This document shows, piece after piece, positions 16,169 through 24,957 of a DNA stretch of 64,000 nt. This stretch comes from Candidatus Blautia intestinavium (GTDB lineage Bacteria; Bacillota; Clostridia; Lachnospirales; Lachnospiraceae), in assembly GCA_019113745.1 (NCBI GenBank), contig DXGV01000059.1, forward strand, positions 25,050 to 89,049, written 5' to 3'. The notes beneath the pieces were generated by a model. The model saw nothing but the letters and a program-made list of their open reading frames with translations, made no database searches and had not been told where the DNA came from. Each line of letters starts with the position of its first letter. Position 1 is the stretch's first letter. The position numbers and the translations under genes are program-made.

Positions 16169-17998
16169 TCACTTCTTAAACGCCGCCCTCTTCCTTTCTC
16201 TGGAATCCAATATCCTCTTACGGATGCGGAGACTTTTTGGCGTTATTTCCAGAAGCTCGTCCTGGTCGATGAACTCGATGGCCTGCTCCAGACTTAATAC
16301 TTTTGGAGGAGTCAGCTTCAGGGCTTCGTCCGCAGAGGAGGAGCGGGTGTTGGTAAGATGCTTCGTTTTACATACGTTCAGCTCAATATCCTCGGCCTTT
16401 CCGTTTTGGCCGATGACCATACCGCTGTAGACTTTTTCGCCGGGGCCGATGAAAAGAGTGCCGCGCTCCTGAGCGGAGAACAGACCGTAGGTGACGGCCT
16501 CTCCCGCCTCAAAAGCGATCAGAGAGCCCTGCTTACGGTACTGGAAATCACCCTTGTAGGGAGAATAGCCGTCAAACATGGTATTCAGGATACCGGTTCC
16601 CTTCGTGGAGGTCAGGAAATCGTTGCGGAATCCGATAAGACCACGGGAAGGAATATGAAATTCCAGACGGACGGAACCGTCGCTGGCAGTACTCATTCCC
16701 TGAAGCTCTCCTTTACGTTCGCTTAATTTCTGGATGACAGTGCCGGAAAATTCTTCCGGAACATCCACATAGGCAATTTCCATAGGCTCCATTTTCTTGC
16801 CGCGTTCGTCGAAGTGGTACAGAACCTCCGGCTTGCTGACCGCAAATTCGTAACCTTCCCGGCGCATATTTTCAATAAGGACAGACAGATGAAGTTCGCC
16901 GCGGCCGGAAACCTTAAAGCACTCGGTAGAGTCTGTATCTTCCACGCGGAGACTTACGTCCGTATTCAGTTCCCGGTAGAGACGGTCGCGGAGATGACGG
17001 GAAGTGATATATTTTCCTTCCTGTCCGGCAAGAGGACTGTCGTTTACCATAAAGTTCATGGAAATTGTAGGCTCGGAGATTTTCTGGAAAGGAATAGCCT
17101 CCGGATTGTCGCCGCCGCAGAGGGTGTCTCCGATATGGATGTCCGCAATACCGGAAATCGCCACGATGGAACCTACGGAAGCTTCCTTTACCTCTACTTT
17201 GTTTAAACCGTCGAATTCATAAAGCTTGCTGATCTTTACCTTCTGGCGCTTGTCAAGATCGTGATGGTTTAAAAGTGTCAGTTCCTGGTTTACGGAAATT
17301 TTGCCGTTTTCCACTTTTCCGACTCCGATTCTTCCCACATATTCGTTGTAATCAATGGTGCTGATAAGCACCTGTGTATCTGCGTCCGGATCGCCCTCCG
17401 GGGCGGGAATATATTTCAGGATCGTTTCAAACAGCGGCGCCATGTTTTCAGGAGTATCTTTAAGATCAAGGACAGCGTGTCCTGCCTTTGCAGAAGCGTA
17501 GAGGAACGGACAGTCAAGCTGTTCGTCAGACGCTTCCAGATCCATAAGGAGTTCCAGAACTTCATCGATCACTTCGTCAGGACGGGCCTCCGGACGGTCG
17601 ATCTTGTTGATGCAGACGATCACATGAAGATCCAGCTCAAGCGCTTTTTTCAGCACAAACTTTGTCTGAGGCATAGCGCCCTCAAAAGCGTCTACAAGAA
17701 GGATCACGCCGTCTACCATTTTCAGCACACGTTCCACCTCGCCGCCGAAGTCTGCGTGTCCGGGGGTGTCAATGATATTGATTTTAACGCCTTTGTAGTG
17801 AACGGCGGTGTTTTTGGACAGAATCGTAATTCCACGTTCCCGCTCAATATCGTTGGAGTCCATAACGCGCTCCTGGACCTCCTGGTTTTCGCGGAAAACG
17901 CCGCTCTGCTTCAGAAGCTGGTCAACCAGAGTTGTTTTTCCGTGGTCAACGTGGGCGATGATAGCCACGTTGCGTACATCTTCTCGTCTGATATTCAT
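16169..17998 (-). CDS. typA: Ribosome-associated GTPase TypA/BipA
   Basis: A 609-residue translational GTPase with EF-G-like domains that binds the 70S ribosome and helps 50S assembly and stress adaptation. The G domain shows [15 protein letters not shown] (G1), [10 protein letters not shown] (G2), [16 protein letters not shown] (G3) and [12 protein letters not shown] (G4). Domain II follows ([17 protein letters not shown]), and the C-terminal region has [20 protein letters not shown], a BipA signature. Length is usual. An RBS (AAAGGA) lies upstream of the ATG at 17998. It is divergent from the Ssb-like gene, 190 nt apart. Confidence 0.96.
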   Translation of the reverse strand: MNIRREDVRNVAIIAHVDHGKTTLVDQLLKQSGVFRENQEVQERVMDSNDIERERGITILSKNTAVHYKGVKINIIDTPGHADFGGEVERVLKMVDGVILLVDAFEGAMPQTKFVLKKALELDLHVIVCINKIDRPEARPDEVIDEVLELLMDLEASDEQLDCPFLYASAKAGHAVLDLKDTPENMAPLFETILKYIPAPEGDPDADTQVLISTIDYNEYVGRIGVGKVENGKISVNQELTLLNHHDLDKRQKVKISKLYEFDGLNKVEVKEASVGSIVAISGIADIHIGDTLCGGDNPEAIPFQKISEPTISMNFMVNDSPLAGQEGKYITSRHLRDRLYRELNTDVSLRVEDTDSTECFKVSGRGELHLSVLIENMRREGYEFAVSKPEVLYHFDERGKKMEPMEIAYVDVPEEFSGTVIQKLSERKGELQGMSTASDGSVRLEFHIPSRGLIGFRNDFLTSTKGTGILNTMFDGYSPYKGDFQYRKQGSLIAFEAGEAVTYGLFSAQERGTLFIGPGEKVYSGMVIGQNGKAEDIELNVCKTKHLTNTRSSSADEALKLTPPKVLSLEQAIEFIDQDELLEITPKSLRIRKRILDSRERKRAAFKK

Positions 17999-18188
17999 AA
18001 AAATCGAAATCCTTTCTTTTTTCTTCTATATTAATGTGTTTTCTTCATAGTACGACATTCCAGTTTAACATATTTTTCGCAGAATACAAGGCGTTCAAAA
18101 AAATTTTTCTTATTTTTGGTTCTAAAGTTCTGCCCCTGTACATAGTTTAGTATAGACAAAATACCCAAAGAGGAAGGAGAACTGTATT

Positions 18189-18815
18189 ATGGCAGACAAA
18201 ATTATTGAAAACAATCAGGTATCAATCGTGGGGAAAATTGATACAGGCTTTACCTTCAGTCATCAGGTGTTTGGCGAGGGCTTCTATACAATGGAGCTTC
18301 TTGTGAAGCGCCTCAGTGATTCCGAGGACCGTATTCCGGTGATGGTATCCGAAAGACTTCTGGATGTAACGCAGGATTATGTGGGGGAATATATTGAAAT
18401 CCACGGACAATTCCGTTCCTATAACCGCCATGAGGAAAAGCACAACCGGCTGGTGCTTTCCGTCTTTGCCAGAGAACTGAAATTCGTAGAGGAGGAGGAC
18501 GATTCTGTTCCGGTGAATCAGATCTTTCTTGACGGATATATCTGTAAACCGCCTGTTTACCGGAAAACGCCGCTGGGAAGAGAGATCGCGGATCTTCTGA
18601 TGGCTGTGAACCGCCCCTATGGAAAGTCTGATTACATACCCTGCATCTGCTGGGGCCGAAACGCACGGTATGCGTCGGCTTTTGCCGTGGGCGGACACGT
18701 TCTGATCTGGGGACGTATTCAAAGCAGGGAATATATGAAAAAAATCGGAGAAAATCAGACTGAAAAGCGTACGGCATATGAAGTATCTGTCAGCAAGCTG
18801 GAATATATCGAATAA
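18189..18815 (+). CDS. Single-stranded DNA-binding protein-like, two tandem OB folds
   Basis: 208 residues, unlike the classical ~150-180-residue SSB with one OB fold and acidic tail. Residues about 8-100 (NQVSIVGKIDTGFTFSHQVFGEGFYTMEL...) and about 110-208 (NQIFLDGYICKPPVYRKTPLGREIADLLMAVNR...DYIPCICWGRNA) each look like an OB fold; the second has the clear SSB signature (G-I-PP-R-TP-G-E---L-VNR--Y-IPC--WG--A). No C-terminal DDxxPF tip is present, so interaction with the usual SSB partners is doubtful. The likely job is ssDNA binding in repair or as a second SSB. RBS AGGAAGGAG. Family call good; role inferred. Confidence 0.78.
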   Translation: MADKIIENNQVSIVGKIDTGFTFSHQVFGEGFYTMELLVKRLSDSEDRIPVMVSERLLDVTQDYVGEYIEIHGQFRSYNRHEEKHNRLVLSVFARELKFVEEEDDSVPVNQIFLDGYICKPPVYRKTPLGREIADLLMAVNRPYGKSDYIPCICWGRNARYASAFAVGGHVLIWGRIQSREYMKKIGENQTEKRTAYEVSVSKLEYIE

Positions 18816-18817
18816 AA

Positions 18818-18855
18818 CGAGTGCGCATGTGTGCGGCGGTCAGGTGTTAACTGTA
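18818..18855 (-). repeat. Partial copy of the palindromic element at 57.4 kb
   Basis: The reverse complement of 18818-18846 matches 57426-57454 at 28 of 29 positions, and the similarity weakly continues to about 18855. It looks like a truncated end of the same dispersed element. Confidence 0.7.
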
Positions 18856-18995
18856 ATCAGATGAACTTTGGCCGTTTCCTGACAAAGAGCATTCCGGGTT
18901 CGATAAAATCATCAGGTCTTGCAATTTTATACATTTTGAGGTAAGATAAATGCATTAATTAAAGTGCAGTTTCATCAACGATAAGAGGAATTGTT

Positions 18996-19529
18996 ATGAA
19001 AAAAGAATTAACAGAAGTGTACTGTGGAAAAGCCAAAGGGAAGACAACTCTGGCGCTGGGTCAGAGCCTGCGGGCGGCGGCGGATGGAAAGAGCGTTATC
19101 ATTATCCAGTTTCTGAAAGGCAAGGAACGCCGCTCCATGGATTTTCTGGAAGAGCTGGATCAACTGGATATCAAGATCTTCCGTTTTGAAAAGCGGGACT
19201 GCTGTTATGAACTGTTGTCGGAGGAAGAAAAGGCAGAAGAGCGTTCCAATATTCTAAACGGTCTTAATTTTGCCAGAAAAGTCGTCGTGACCCAGGAATG
19301 TGATCTTCTGGTGCTTGACGAGATCCTGGGACTGATGGAGCAGGGGATTGTGTCCACAGATGTAGTCGCGGATATCCTCAGACAGAAGGATGAGAATATG
19401 CATATCATTATGACTGGCTGGACCATGCCGGAGGCGCTGAAGCCCTATGTGGATTCCGTGACGCGGCTGACTACAGAAGTCATAAACGAAACAGACCCCG
19501 ATGAAGCAAACAATATCACAGAAGAATAA
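18996..19529 (+). CDS. CobO/BtuR-like ATP:corrinoid adenosyltransferase family protein
   Basis: 177 residues of the P-loop CobA/CobO/BtuR family, which transfers adenosyl from ATP to cob(I)alamin-type corrinoids. A P-loop GKAKGKTTLALG spans residues 10-21 (family consensus GNGKGKTTAALG), followed by VIIIQFLKGK, LLVLDEILGLMEQGIV (Walker B region) and IIMTGWTMPEAL, all in register with CobO. It stands 13 nt before dapA, with no cobalamin genes around, so either it salvages corrinoids or the P-loop has been reused. The A-for-N change in the P-loop is visible but of unknown effect. Confidence 0.75.
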   Translation: MKKELTEVYCGKAKGKTTLALGQSLRAAADGKSVIIIQFLKGKERRSMDFLEELDQLDIKIFRFEKRDCCYELLSEEEKAEERSNILNGLNFARKVVVTQECDLLVLDEILGLMEQGIVSTDVVADILRQKDENMHIIMTGWTMPEALKPYVDSVTRLTTEVINETDPDEANNITEE

Positions 19530-19542
19530 AGGAGGAGATTAA

Positions 19543-20436
19543 ATGGCAGTTTTTAAAGGCGCAGGCGTTGCGATCGTAACCCCTATGTATGAGGACGGAA
19601 GTGTGAACTACGACAAGCTTGGAGAACTGATTGAATTTCAGATCGCCAACAGCACAGATGCCATTATCATCTGCGGGACCACCGGAGAATCGTCTACTAT
19701 GACACATGGAGAGCATCTGAAAACGATCAAGTACGCGATCGATAAAGTTGCCAAACGTATTCCTGTCATTGCAGGTACAGGTTCCAACTGTACGGAAACG
19801 GCGATCATGATGTCAAAGGAAGCCGCCTCTTACGGGGCGGACGCTCTGCTGGTCGTAACTCCTTATTATAATAAGGCTACACAGAAAGGGCTGATCGCTC
19901 ATTATACGGCTATTGCCAATGCAGTGCCGGATACGCCGATCATCATGTACAATGTTCCCAGCCGTACGGGCTGCAACATCCAGCCGGCTACCGTAGCCGC
20001 TCTGGTAAAAAATGTAAAAAATATCGTAGGCGTAAAGGCTGCCAGCGGAGATCTTTCCCAGATCGCCAAGACGGTGGCTCTTGCAGGCGAAGACCTTGAA
20101 TTATATTCCGGAAACGACGACCAGACTCTGCCGATCCTGTCTCTGGGAGGCATTGGCGTTATTTCCGTACTTTCCAATGTTGCTCCGAAGGAAACTCATG
20201 ATATGGTCATGAAATTCCTGGATGGAGATATCAGGGGCGCGGCGAAGATCCAGATCGACGCGATCCCGCTGATCAGCGCTCTGTTCTGTGAAGTGAATCC
20301 GATTCCGGCAAAGGCCGCTCTGAACCTTATGGGAATGAATGTAGGGCCGCTCCGTATGCCTCTCACCGAGATGGAGGACAGCAACAAAGAAATCCTGGCA
20401 AAAGCCATGAAAGACTTTGGGATTAAACTGGCATAG
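19543..20436 (+). CDS. dapA: 4-hydroxy-tetrahydrodipicolinate synthase
   Basis: 297 residues, a TIM-barrel class I aldolase that condenses pyruvate with aspartate semialdehyde, the first step of the lysine/diaminopimelate branch. Visible motifs are GVAIVTPMYEDGSVNYDKL, IICGTTGESSTMT (about 44-56), VTPYYNKATQKGL with the catalytic tyrosine, and NIVGVKAASGDLSQI with the Schiff-base lysine near residue 165. RBS AAGGAGGAG is well placed. dapB follows after 18 nt, so substrate and product steps are co-transcribed; the product feeds cell-wall DAP and lysine. Confidence 0.96.
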   Translation: MAVFKGAGVAIVTPMYEDGSVNYDKLGELIEFQIANSTDAIIICGTTGESSTMTHGEHLKTIKYAIDKVAKRIPVIAGTGSNCTETAIMMSKEAASYGADALLVVTPYYNKATQKGLIAHYTAIANAVPDTPIIMYNVPSRTGCNIQPATVAALVKNVKNIVGVKAASGDLSQIAKTVALAGEDLELYSGNDDQTLPILSLGGIGVISVLSNVAPKETHDMVMKFLDGDIRGAAKIQIDAIPLISALFCEVNPIPAKAALNLMGMNVGPLRMPLTEMEDSNKEILAKAMKDFGIKLA

Positions 20437-20454
20437 GATACGGAGGAGAGACTT

Positions 20455-21213
20455 ATGGTAAAAATTTTGATGTACGGCTGCTGCGGCCATATGGGACAGG
20501 TGATTTCGGGTCTGGCTGCCAGTGATCCGGAAGTGGAGATCGTAGCCGGAGTGGATATCGCAGATAAAGGAAATACCAGTTATCCTGTATATACGGACAT
20601 TCGTGCCTGTCAGGAGAATGTGGACGTCGTTATTGATTTTTCATCGGCAAAGGCAGTGGACGCCCTTCTGGATTACTGCGGAGAAAAAGGTCTCCCTGTA
20701 GTTCTGTGCACTACGGGCCTCAGCGAAGAGCAGCTTGCCAGGGTGGAGGAAACGGCGAAAAAGACCGCTGTTCTGAAATCAGCAAATATGTCTCTTGGCA
20801 TCAACACTTTGCTGAAGCTGATCCAGGACGCCGCAAAGGTGCTTGCAGCGGCTGGCTTTGATATGGAGATCGTGGAGCGTCATCACCGTCTGAAGGTTGA
20901 CGCGCCCAGCGGAACCGCCCTTGCTCTGGCGGACAGTCTGAACGAGGCTATGGGCGGCAAGTATGAATATGTATTTGACCGCAGCCAGAAGCGCGAGAAG
21001 CGGACCGACAGTGAGATTGGAATTTCCGCAGTCCGGGGCGGAACCATCGTAGGGGAACATGAAGTGATCTTCGCAGGTCCGGATGAAGTGATCGAGTTCA
21101 AGCATACGGCATATTCCAAGGCAGTATTTGGAAAAGGCGCTTTGGAAGCCGCCAAATATCTGGCGGGAAAGCCTGCCGGACGCTATGACATGAGCGACGT
21201 GATCAACGGATAA
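20455..21213 (+). CDS. dapB: 4-hydroxy-tetrahydrodipicolinate reductase
   Basis: 252 residues. The NAD(P)H-dependent reductase acts directly after DapA in the diaminopimelate pathway. The N-terminal Rossmann motif is GCCGHMGQVI (residues 8-17); the dimerisation/catalytic part holds EIVERHHRLKVDAPSGTALALAD (about 140-162) with the conserved HH and K-DAPSGTA substrate loop, and GISAVRGGTIVGEHEVIFAG. Length is slightly short but complete. RBS GGAGGAG. Last gene of the cluster; a terminator hairpin follows at 21235. Confidence 0.95.
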   Translation: MVKILMYGCCGHMGQVISGLAASDPEVEIVAGVDIADKGNTSYPVYTDIRACQENVDVVIDFSSAKAVDALLDYCGEKGLPVVLCTTGLSEEQLARVEETAKKTAVLKSANMSLGINTLLKLIQDAAKVLAAAGFDMEIVERHHRLKVDAPSGTALALADSLNEAMGGKYEYVFDRSQKREKRTDSEIGISAVRGGTIVGEHEVIFAGPDEVIEFKHTAYSKAVFGKGALEAAKYLAGKPAGRYDMSDVING

Positions 21214-21234
21214 CAAAAAAATATCGAATTTGCC

Positions 21235-21282
21235 GGAACACCTGTCAACGAGGAAAGGATATGACGGGTGTTCCTTTGTTTT
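21235..21282 (+). terminator. Terminator of the dap operon
   Basis: GGAACACCTGTCA (21235-21247) pairs with TGACGGGTGTTCC (21262-21274), one mismatch; TTTGTTTT follows. Confidence 0.82.
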
Positions 21283-21379
21283 ACGGAAAAGTTCTCTCCA
21301 GAAAGTGCCCTTATTCAGAATAGAATTCTGGAAAATGTACATATTATAAGTACATCAAAGGAAAAAGGAGATTAAAAGG

Positions 21380-21805
21380 ATGAAAAAAATCAGAACAGTC
21401 CTTATGGGTACTTTGCTCGTGCTGTCTTTATGCGCGCTGACAGCCTGCGGAGAGGAGACAAATAACAATGCCGACGAATCCGGAACCGCTGCGGAAAATA
21501 ATACGGACAATAAGGACGCAGATAAAAAGGATGATACAATGAACGATAATACCGCTGACGATACAACAGAAGCGGATAAGGAAAACGCCAAGGAAGAAAA
21601 CGGCGCGGAAACGGGACAGGAGGAAAACACTGCAGGAGAAGACGATACTGCGGAGGATACAGAAAATGGAACAGATAACGACACAGACAACGACGGAACC
21701 GTGTCCGGAGAACTGGGCGACAGCGTGAAAAACCTGGGCGACGGAGTAGGAGACGCAGTGGAAGACGTAGGCGACGCTGTGGGAAACGCCGCTGAAGGAA
21801 GATAA
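21380..21805 (+). CDS. Low-complexity acidic lipoprotein
   Basis: 141 residues. A type II signal peptide ends in the lipobox LTAC (about residues 19-22), so the protein should be lipid-anchored on the outer face of the membrane. Residues about 23-105 are almost entirely D, E, N, T, G and A and are surely disordered. The tail has a repeated G-D-x-V pattern (LGDSVKNLGDGVGDAVEDVGDAVGNAAEG), which could form a short amphipathic helix. No enzymatic domain is seen. RBS AAAGGAG is good. Function not recognised; an anionic surface spacer or ion-binding protein is possible. Confidence 0.7.
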   Translation: MKKIRTVLMGTLLVLSLCALTACGEETNNNADESGTAAENNTDNKDADKKDDTMNDNTADDTTEADKENAKEENGAETGQEENTAGEDDTAEDTENGTDNDTDNDGTVSGELGDSVKNLGDGVGDAVEDVGDAVGNAAEGR

Positions 21806-21830
21806 AATTTGAAACATCGAAAAAACAGAC

Positions 21831-21868
21831 GGCGGGCGCATCCGGGACAGAGCCTGGATGTGCCCGCC
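21831..21868. other. 13-bp GC-rich hairpin after the lipoprotein gene
   Basis: GGCGGGCGCATCC (21831-21843) pairs with 21856-21868 (one G-U pair). No T-run follows on the plus strand; a run of A lies before it, so U-tract termination would apply only to minus-strand transcripts. Confidence 0.5.
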
Positions 21869-21904
21869 TGTCCAAAAGAAAAAACGGAATGATGAGGATG
21901 GAAA

Positions 21905-22684
21905 ATGAAATTTCGGCCATGTATCGATATACATAACGGTAAAGTAAAACAGATCGTGGGAGGAAGCCTGCATGACGACGGGGACCGGGCAAGAGAGAAC
22001 TTTATATCCGGCCAGGACGCCGCTTTTTACGCGGCTCTCTACCGTGACGAGGGGCTTTCCGGGGGGCATGTGATCCTTTTGAACAGCGCCTCCTCTCCTT
22101 ATTATGAGGCTACCAGGGAACAGGCGGTGAAAGCCCTTGCCGCATATCCGGGAGGCCTTCAGCTCGGAGGAGGGGTCTGCCCGGAAAATGCTGCGGAATA
22201 TCTTGACGCCGGAGCCAGTCATGTGATCGTTACCTCTTATGTATTCCGGGACGGCCAGCTCTCGTGGGAAAACCTGGAAAAGATGGAACAGGCAGTTGGG
22301 AGAGAGCGTCTGGTACTTGATCTGAGCTGCCGGAAAAAAGAGGGCGGATATTATATTGTCACAGACCGCTGGCAGAAATTTACAGACGTTCCAGTGACGC
22401 TGGAAACGATGCGGGAACTGGGGAGCCACTGCGATGAGTTCCTGATCCATGCCGTCGATGTGGAAGGAAAAGCTTCCGGAATCGAAAAAGAGCTGGCGGA
22501 GATGCTTTCCGGATACGAGGAAAGACCGGTGACTTATGCCGGAGGAGTGGGAAGCCTGGAGGATATCCGCCTTCTGGAAAAAGCGGGAAAAGGGAGACTG
22601 GACGTAACGGTAGGAAGTGCCCTGGATCTTTTTGGGGGAGTCATACCTTTTGATTTATTAAAGAGGATTGGGAACAGAGAATGA
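21905..22684 (+). CDS. hisA: HisA, eukaryote-type ProFAR isomerase
   Basis: 259 residues of the HisA TIM barrel, which converts ProFAR to PRFAR in histidine synthesis. The start MKFRPCIDIHNGKVKQIVGG and the blocks VILLNSASSPYYEATREQAVKALAAYPGGLQLGGGV and VTYAGGVGSLEDIRLLEKAG follow the fungal/plant HIS6-type branch more than bacterial HisA (which begins with IPAIDL-GK-VRL). No other his genes are near. The stop overlaps the start of a TetR-family gene (ATGA), so the two are translated together. The call is by recognition of the family; whether it replaces or adds to a normal HisA cannot be judged here. Confidence 0.82.
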   Translation: MKFRPCIDIHNGKVKQIVGGSLHDDGDRARENFISGQDAAFYAALYRDEGLSGGHVILLNSASSPYYEATREQAVKALAAYPGGLQLGGGVCPENAAEYLDAGASHVIVTSYVFRDGQLSWENLEKMEQAVGRERLVLDLSCRKKEGGYYIVTDRWQKFTDVPVTLETMRELGSHCDEFLIHAVDVEGKASGIEKELAEMLSGYEERPVTYAGGVGSLEDIRLLEKAGKGRLDVTVGSALDLFGGVIPFDLLKRIGNRE

Positions 22685-23196
22685 CAAAAATGACAAGGAC
22701 GGCGCTGGCGGCGGCCCTGAAAAAGCTTTTGGAGAAAAAGCCTCTCTCGAAGATCACCGTCACCGATATCACCCGGGAATGTGAGATCAACAGACATACC
22801 TTTTATTACCATTTCCGCGATATCTACGATCTGATCGAATGGATATACGTAAACGAAGCAGAACAGTACATCATAGGAGATGGAGCTCCTGTTACCTGGC
22901 AGGAGGGGCTGAGACGGCTGTTCCAGTACATTCTGGAAAATGAGAAATTTGTGGTGGAAACCTATATGTTTTTTCAGAAGGACAATCTGCTGCAGTTCGT
23001 ACATAAACACGCGGCTCTTCTGGTGAATCATATTGTAGAGAGGGAAAAAGCTGATTTTGTGATCTCTCAGGAAAAACAGAAATTTGCCGTTGATTTTTAT
23101 GCCTATGCTCTGGAGGGAATTATCTACGCCTGGGTGAAAAACGGAATGAAGCAGGATCCGGAAGAAATCATCCGTATGCTTTCCGCCATGATATAG
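22681..23196 (+). CDS. TetR-family regulator, DhaS-like
   Basis: 171 residues. The N-terminal HTH (RTALAAALKKLLEKKPLSKITVTDITRECEINRHTFYYHFRDIYDLIEWIY, about residues 5-55) matches the TetR/AcrR group represented by DhaS, and the C-terminal part is a helical ligand/dimer domain ending in a TetR_C_8-like stretch. The start codon overlaps the hisA stop by 4 nt, so translation is probably coupled. The target is unknown. A terminator follows at 23288. Confidence 0.85.
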   Translation: MTKMTRTALAAALKKLLEKKPLSKITVTDITRECEINRHTFYYHFRDIYDLIEWIYVNEAEQYIIGDGAPVTWQEGLRRLFQYILENEKFVVETYMFFQKDNLLQFVHKHAALLVNHIVEREKADFVISQEKQKFAVDFYAYALEGIIYAWVKNGMKQDPEEIIRMLSAMI

Positions 23197-23235
23197 GGAA
23201 CCGGAGAAATCACGCTGCGGCAGTTGGCAGAAATG

Positions 23236-23252
23236 TAGCGTCAGTATGCAAG
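23236..23252 (-). repeat. Dispersed motif, minus-strand copy
   Basis: Reverse complement reads CTTGCATACTGACGCTA, a full match to the CTTGYAYAYTRACGCTA consensus. Confidence 0.6.
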
Positions 23253-23287
23253 GTAACAATACGGCCGGTAAAATTTGGACAAATTAT

Positions 23288-23323
23288 GGACAGTGGCAAA
23301 AAAATTACCACTGTCCTATTTTT
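23288..23323 (+). terminator. Terminator after the TetR gene
   Basis: GGACAGTGG (23288-23296) pairs perfectly with CCACTGTCC (23308-23316), followed by TATTTTT. Confidence 0.85.
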
Positions 23324-23448
23324 GGATATAGAAAAAAGAAGATTTTTGTATATAATTATAATGTAAATTGTGAAAAAACTAACAGATAAAAATGGAAGGA
23401 ACAGAGAATACCCAAAGCGGCGGAAGATACAGCAAGGAGGAGATACAG

Positions 23449-24837
23449 ATGAGTAAGTTGACGCATGCGGCAGGCAGAAAAGTATTTTCAGGAGTGATAG
23501 ACCTGGCTCTGGGGCAGGTAAAGAAAAATCCGGAGCAGGCTTTTTTGAATATTGTAGATACCGCTCAGAAATATATGGGAGAGTTTGATCTGGGAGTAAA
23601 CTGGGATTATCTCCGCAAGGTGGCCGGAGATCCGGAATGTACTCTGAACCGGTATGTGACAAAAATGGTGAAGGAGCTTCACCCCAACGTCTTAAGGACC
23701 ACTATTCTGAATCTTGGCTATGAGGCTTTTTATCATGGAACAAAAACGATCCGGGAAATGAGAAAGATCCATAACTGTAATATCCCGTGGATCATCCTGA
23801 TGGATCCTACCAGCGCCTGCAACCTTCACTGTACAGGATGCTGGGCTGCGGAATACGGAAATAAACTGAATCTTACCCTTGACGAGATGGATTCTGTGAT
23901 CACCCAGGGCAAAGAACTTGGCGTTTATTTCTATATGCTTACCGGAGGCGAGCCCATGGTAAGGAAAAAAGATATCATTAAGCTCTGCAAAAAGCATAAC
24001 GATTGTGTTTTCCTGGCATATACAAACGGTACGCTGGTAGACGAGGAGCTGTGCGCGCAGATGCAGGAAGCAGGAAATCTTTTCCTGGCGCTGAGCCTGG
24101 AGGGAAAACCGGAGGTCAACGACCTTCGCCGGGGCGAGGGCGTTTACGGAAAAGTAATGCACGCCATGGATCTTCTGAAGGAACACGGCCTGGTGTTCGG
24201 AACGTCCATCTGCTATACAAGCCAGAATATAGAGAGCGTTACCAGCGACGAATTTATAGACATGCTTGTGGAAAAGGGATGCCGTTATTCTCTGTATTTC
24301 CACTACATGCCCGTTGGAAACGACGCTTCCGTGGAGCTTCTGCCTTCTATGGAGCAGAGAGTGTATATGCATGACAGGGTAAGAGAGATCCGCAACATGG
24401 AACACGGCCCAGGAATCTTTACCATGGACTTCCAGAACGACGGAGAATTTGTAGGCGGATGCATCGCCGGAGGAAGAAATTATTTCCACATCAACGCCAA
24501 CGGAGACGCGGAGCCCTGTGTGTTCATCCATTATTCCAACGGAAACATCAGGGAAAACACGATCCTGGAGATCCTGAAACAGCCTCTGTTTATGGCCTAC
24601 CATGACAATCAGCCCTTTAACGAAAATATGCTCCGGCCCTGCCCGATGCTGGAGAACCCGGAGATCCTTCAGAAGCTTGTGAAGGAAACAGGGGCGCATT
24701 CCACAGACCTTCAGTCTCCGGAGACTGCGGAGCATCTCTGCGGAAAATGTGTTCATTACGCCCAGGAGTGGGCGCCTGTAGCAGATAAGCTGTGGGAGGA
24801 CACTAAGAAGAAAAAGGCGGAGAAGGCGGCACAATAA
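23449..24837 (+). CDS. Radical SAM protein with SPASM-like C-terminus
   Basis: 462 residues. The radical SAM core has MDPTSACNLHCTGCWAAEYG, giving CxxxCxxC at about residues 124, 128 and 131 for the [4Fe-4S] cluster that cleaves S-adenosylmethionine; YMLTGGEPMVRKKD is the GGEP motif. The C-terminal third has further cysteines (FVGGCIAGGRNYFHINANGDAEPCVFIHY, RPCPML, LCGKCVHYAQEW), as in SPASM proteins with auxiliary clusters. An N-terminal ~100-residue helical domain is not recognised. The ATG at 23449 has AAGGAGG 8 nt upstream; an in-frame ATG at 23392 has none. No peptide substrate gene is evident next to it. Reaction unknown. Confidence 0.85.
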   Translation: MSKLTHAAGRKVFSGVIDLALGQVKKNPEQAFLNIVDTAQKYMGEFDLGVNWDYLRKVAGDPECTLNRYVTKMVKELHPNVLRTTILNLGYEAFYHGTKTIREMRKIHNCNIPWIILMDPTSACNLHCTGCWAAEYGNKLNLTLDEMDSVITQGKELGVYFYMLTGGEPMVRKKDIIKLCKKHNDCVFLAYTNGTLVDEELCAQMQEAGNLFLALSLEGKPEVNDLRRGEGVYGKVMHAMDLLKEHGLVFGTSICYTSQNIESVTSDEFIDMLVEKGCRYSLYFHYMPVGNDASVELLPSMEQRVYMHDRVREIRNMEHGPGIFTMDFQNDGEFVGGCIAGGRNYFHINANGDAEPCVFIHYSNGNIRENTILEILKQPLFMAYHDNQPFNENMLRPCPMLENPEILQKLVKETGAHSTDLQSPETAEHLCGKCVHYAQEWAPVADKLWEDTKKKKAEKAAQ

Positions 24838-24878
24838 AGTCCGCACGGTATTGTACACTGGAAATATTTATATTACAA

Positions 24879-24924
24879 TATAGGATAGCGTTATGCTTTT
24901 TTGCACAGCGCTGTCCTATTTTTG
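24879..24924 (+). terminator. Terminator after the radical SAM gene
   Basis: ATAGGATAGCG... pairs with ...CGCTGTCCTAT across a T-rich loop (G-U pairs included), followed by TTTTTG. Confidence 0.7.
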
Positions 24925-24957
24925 TTTATAAGTATTTTTTTTGAATGGAGAGAACAT

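Noticed and set aside
24901..24957. Longer N-terminus for RfbF
   Set aside because: It would start inside the upstream terminator; the nucleotide-binding strand begins directly at ATG 24958 with its own RBS.
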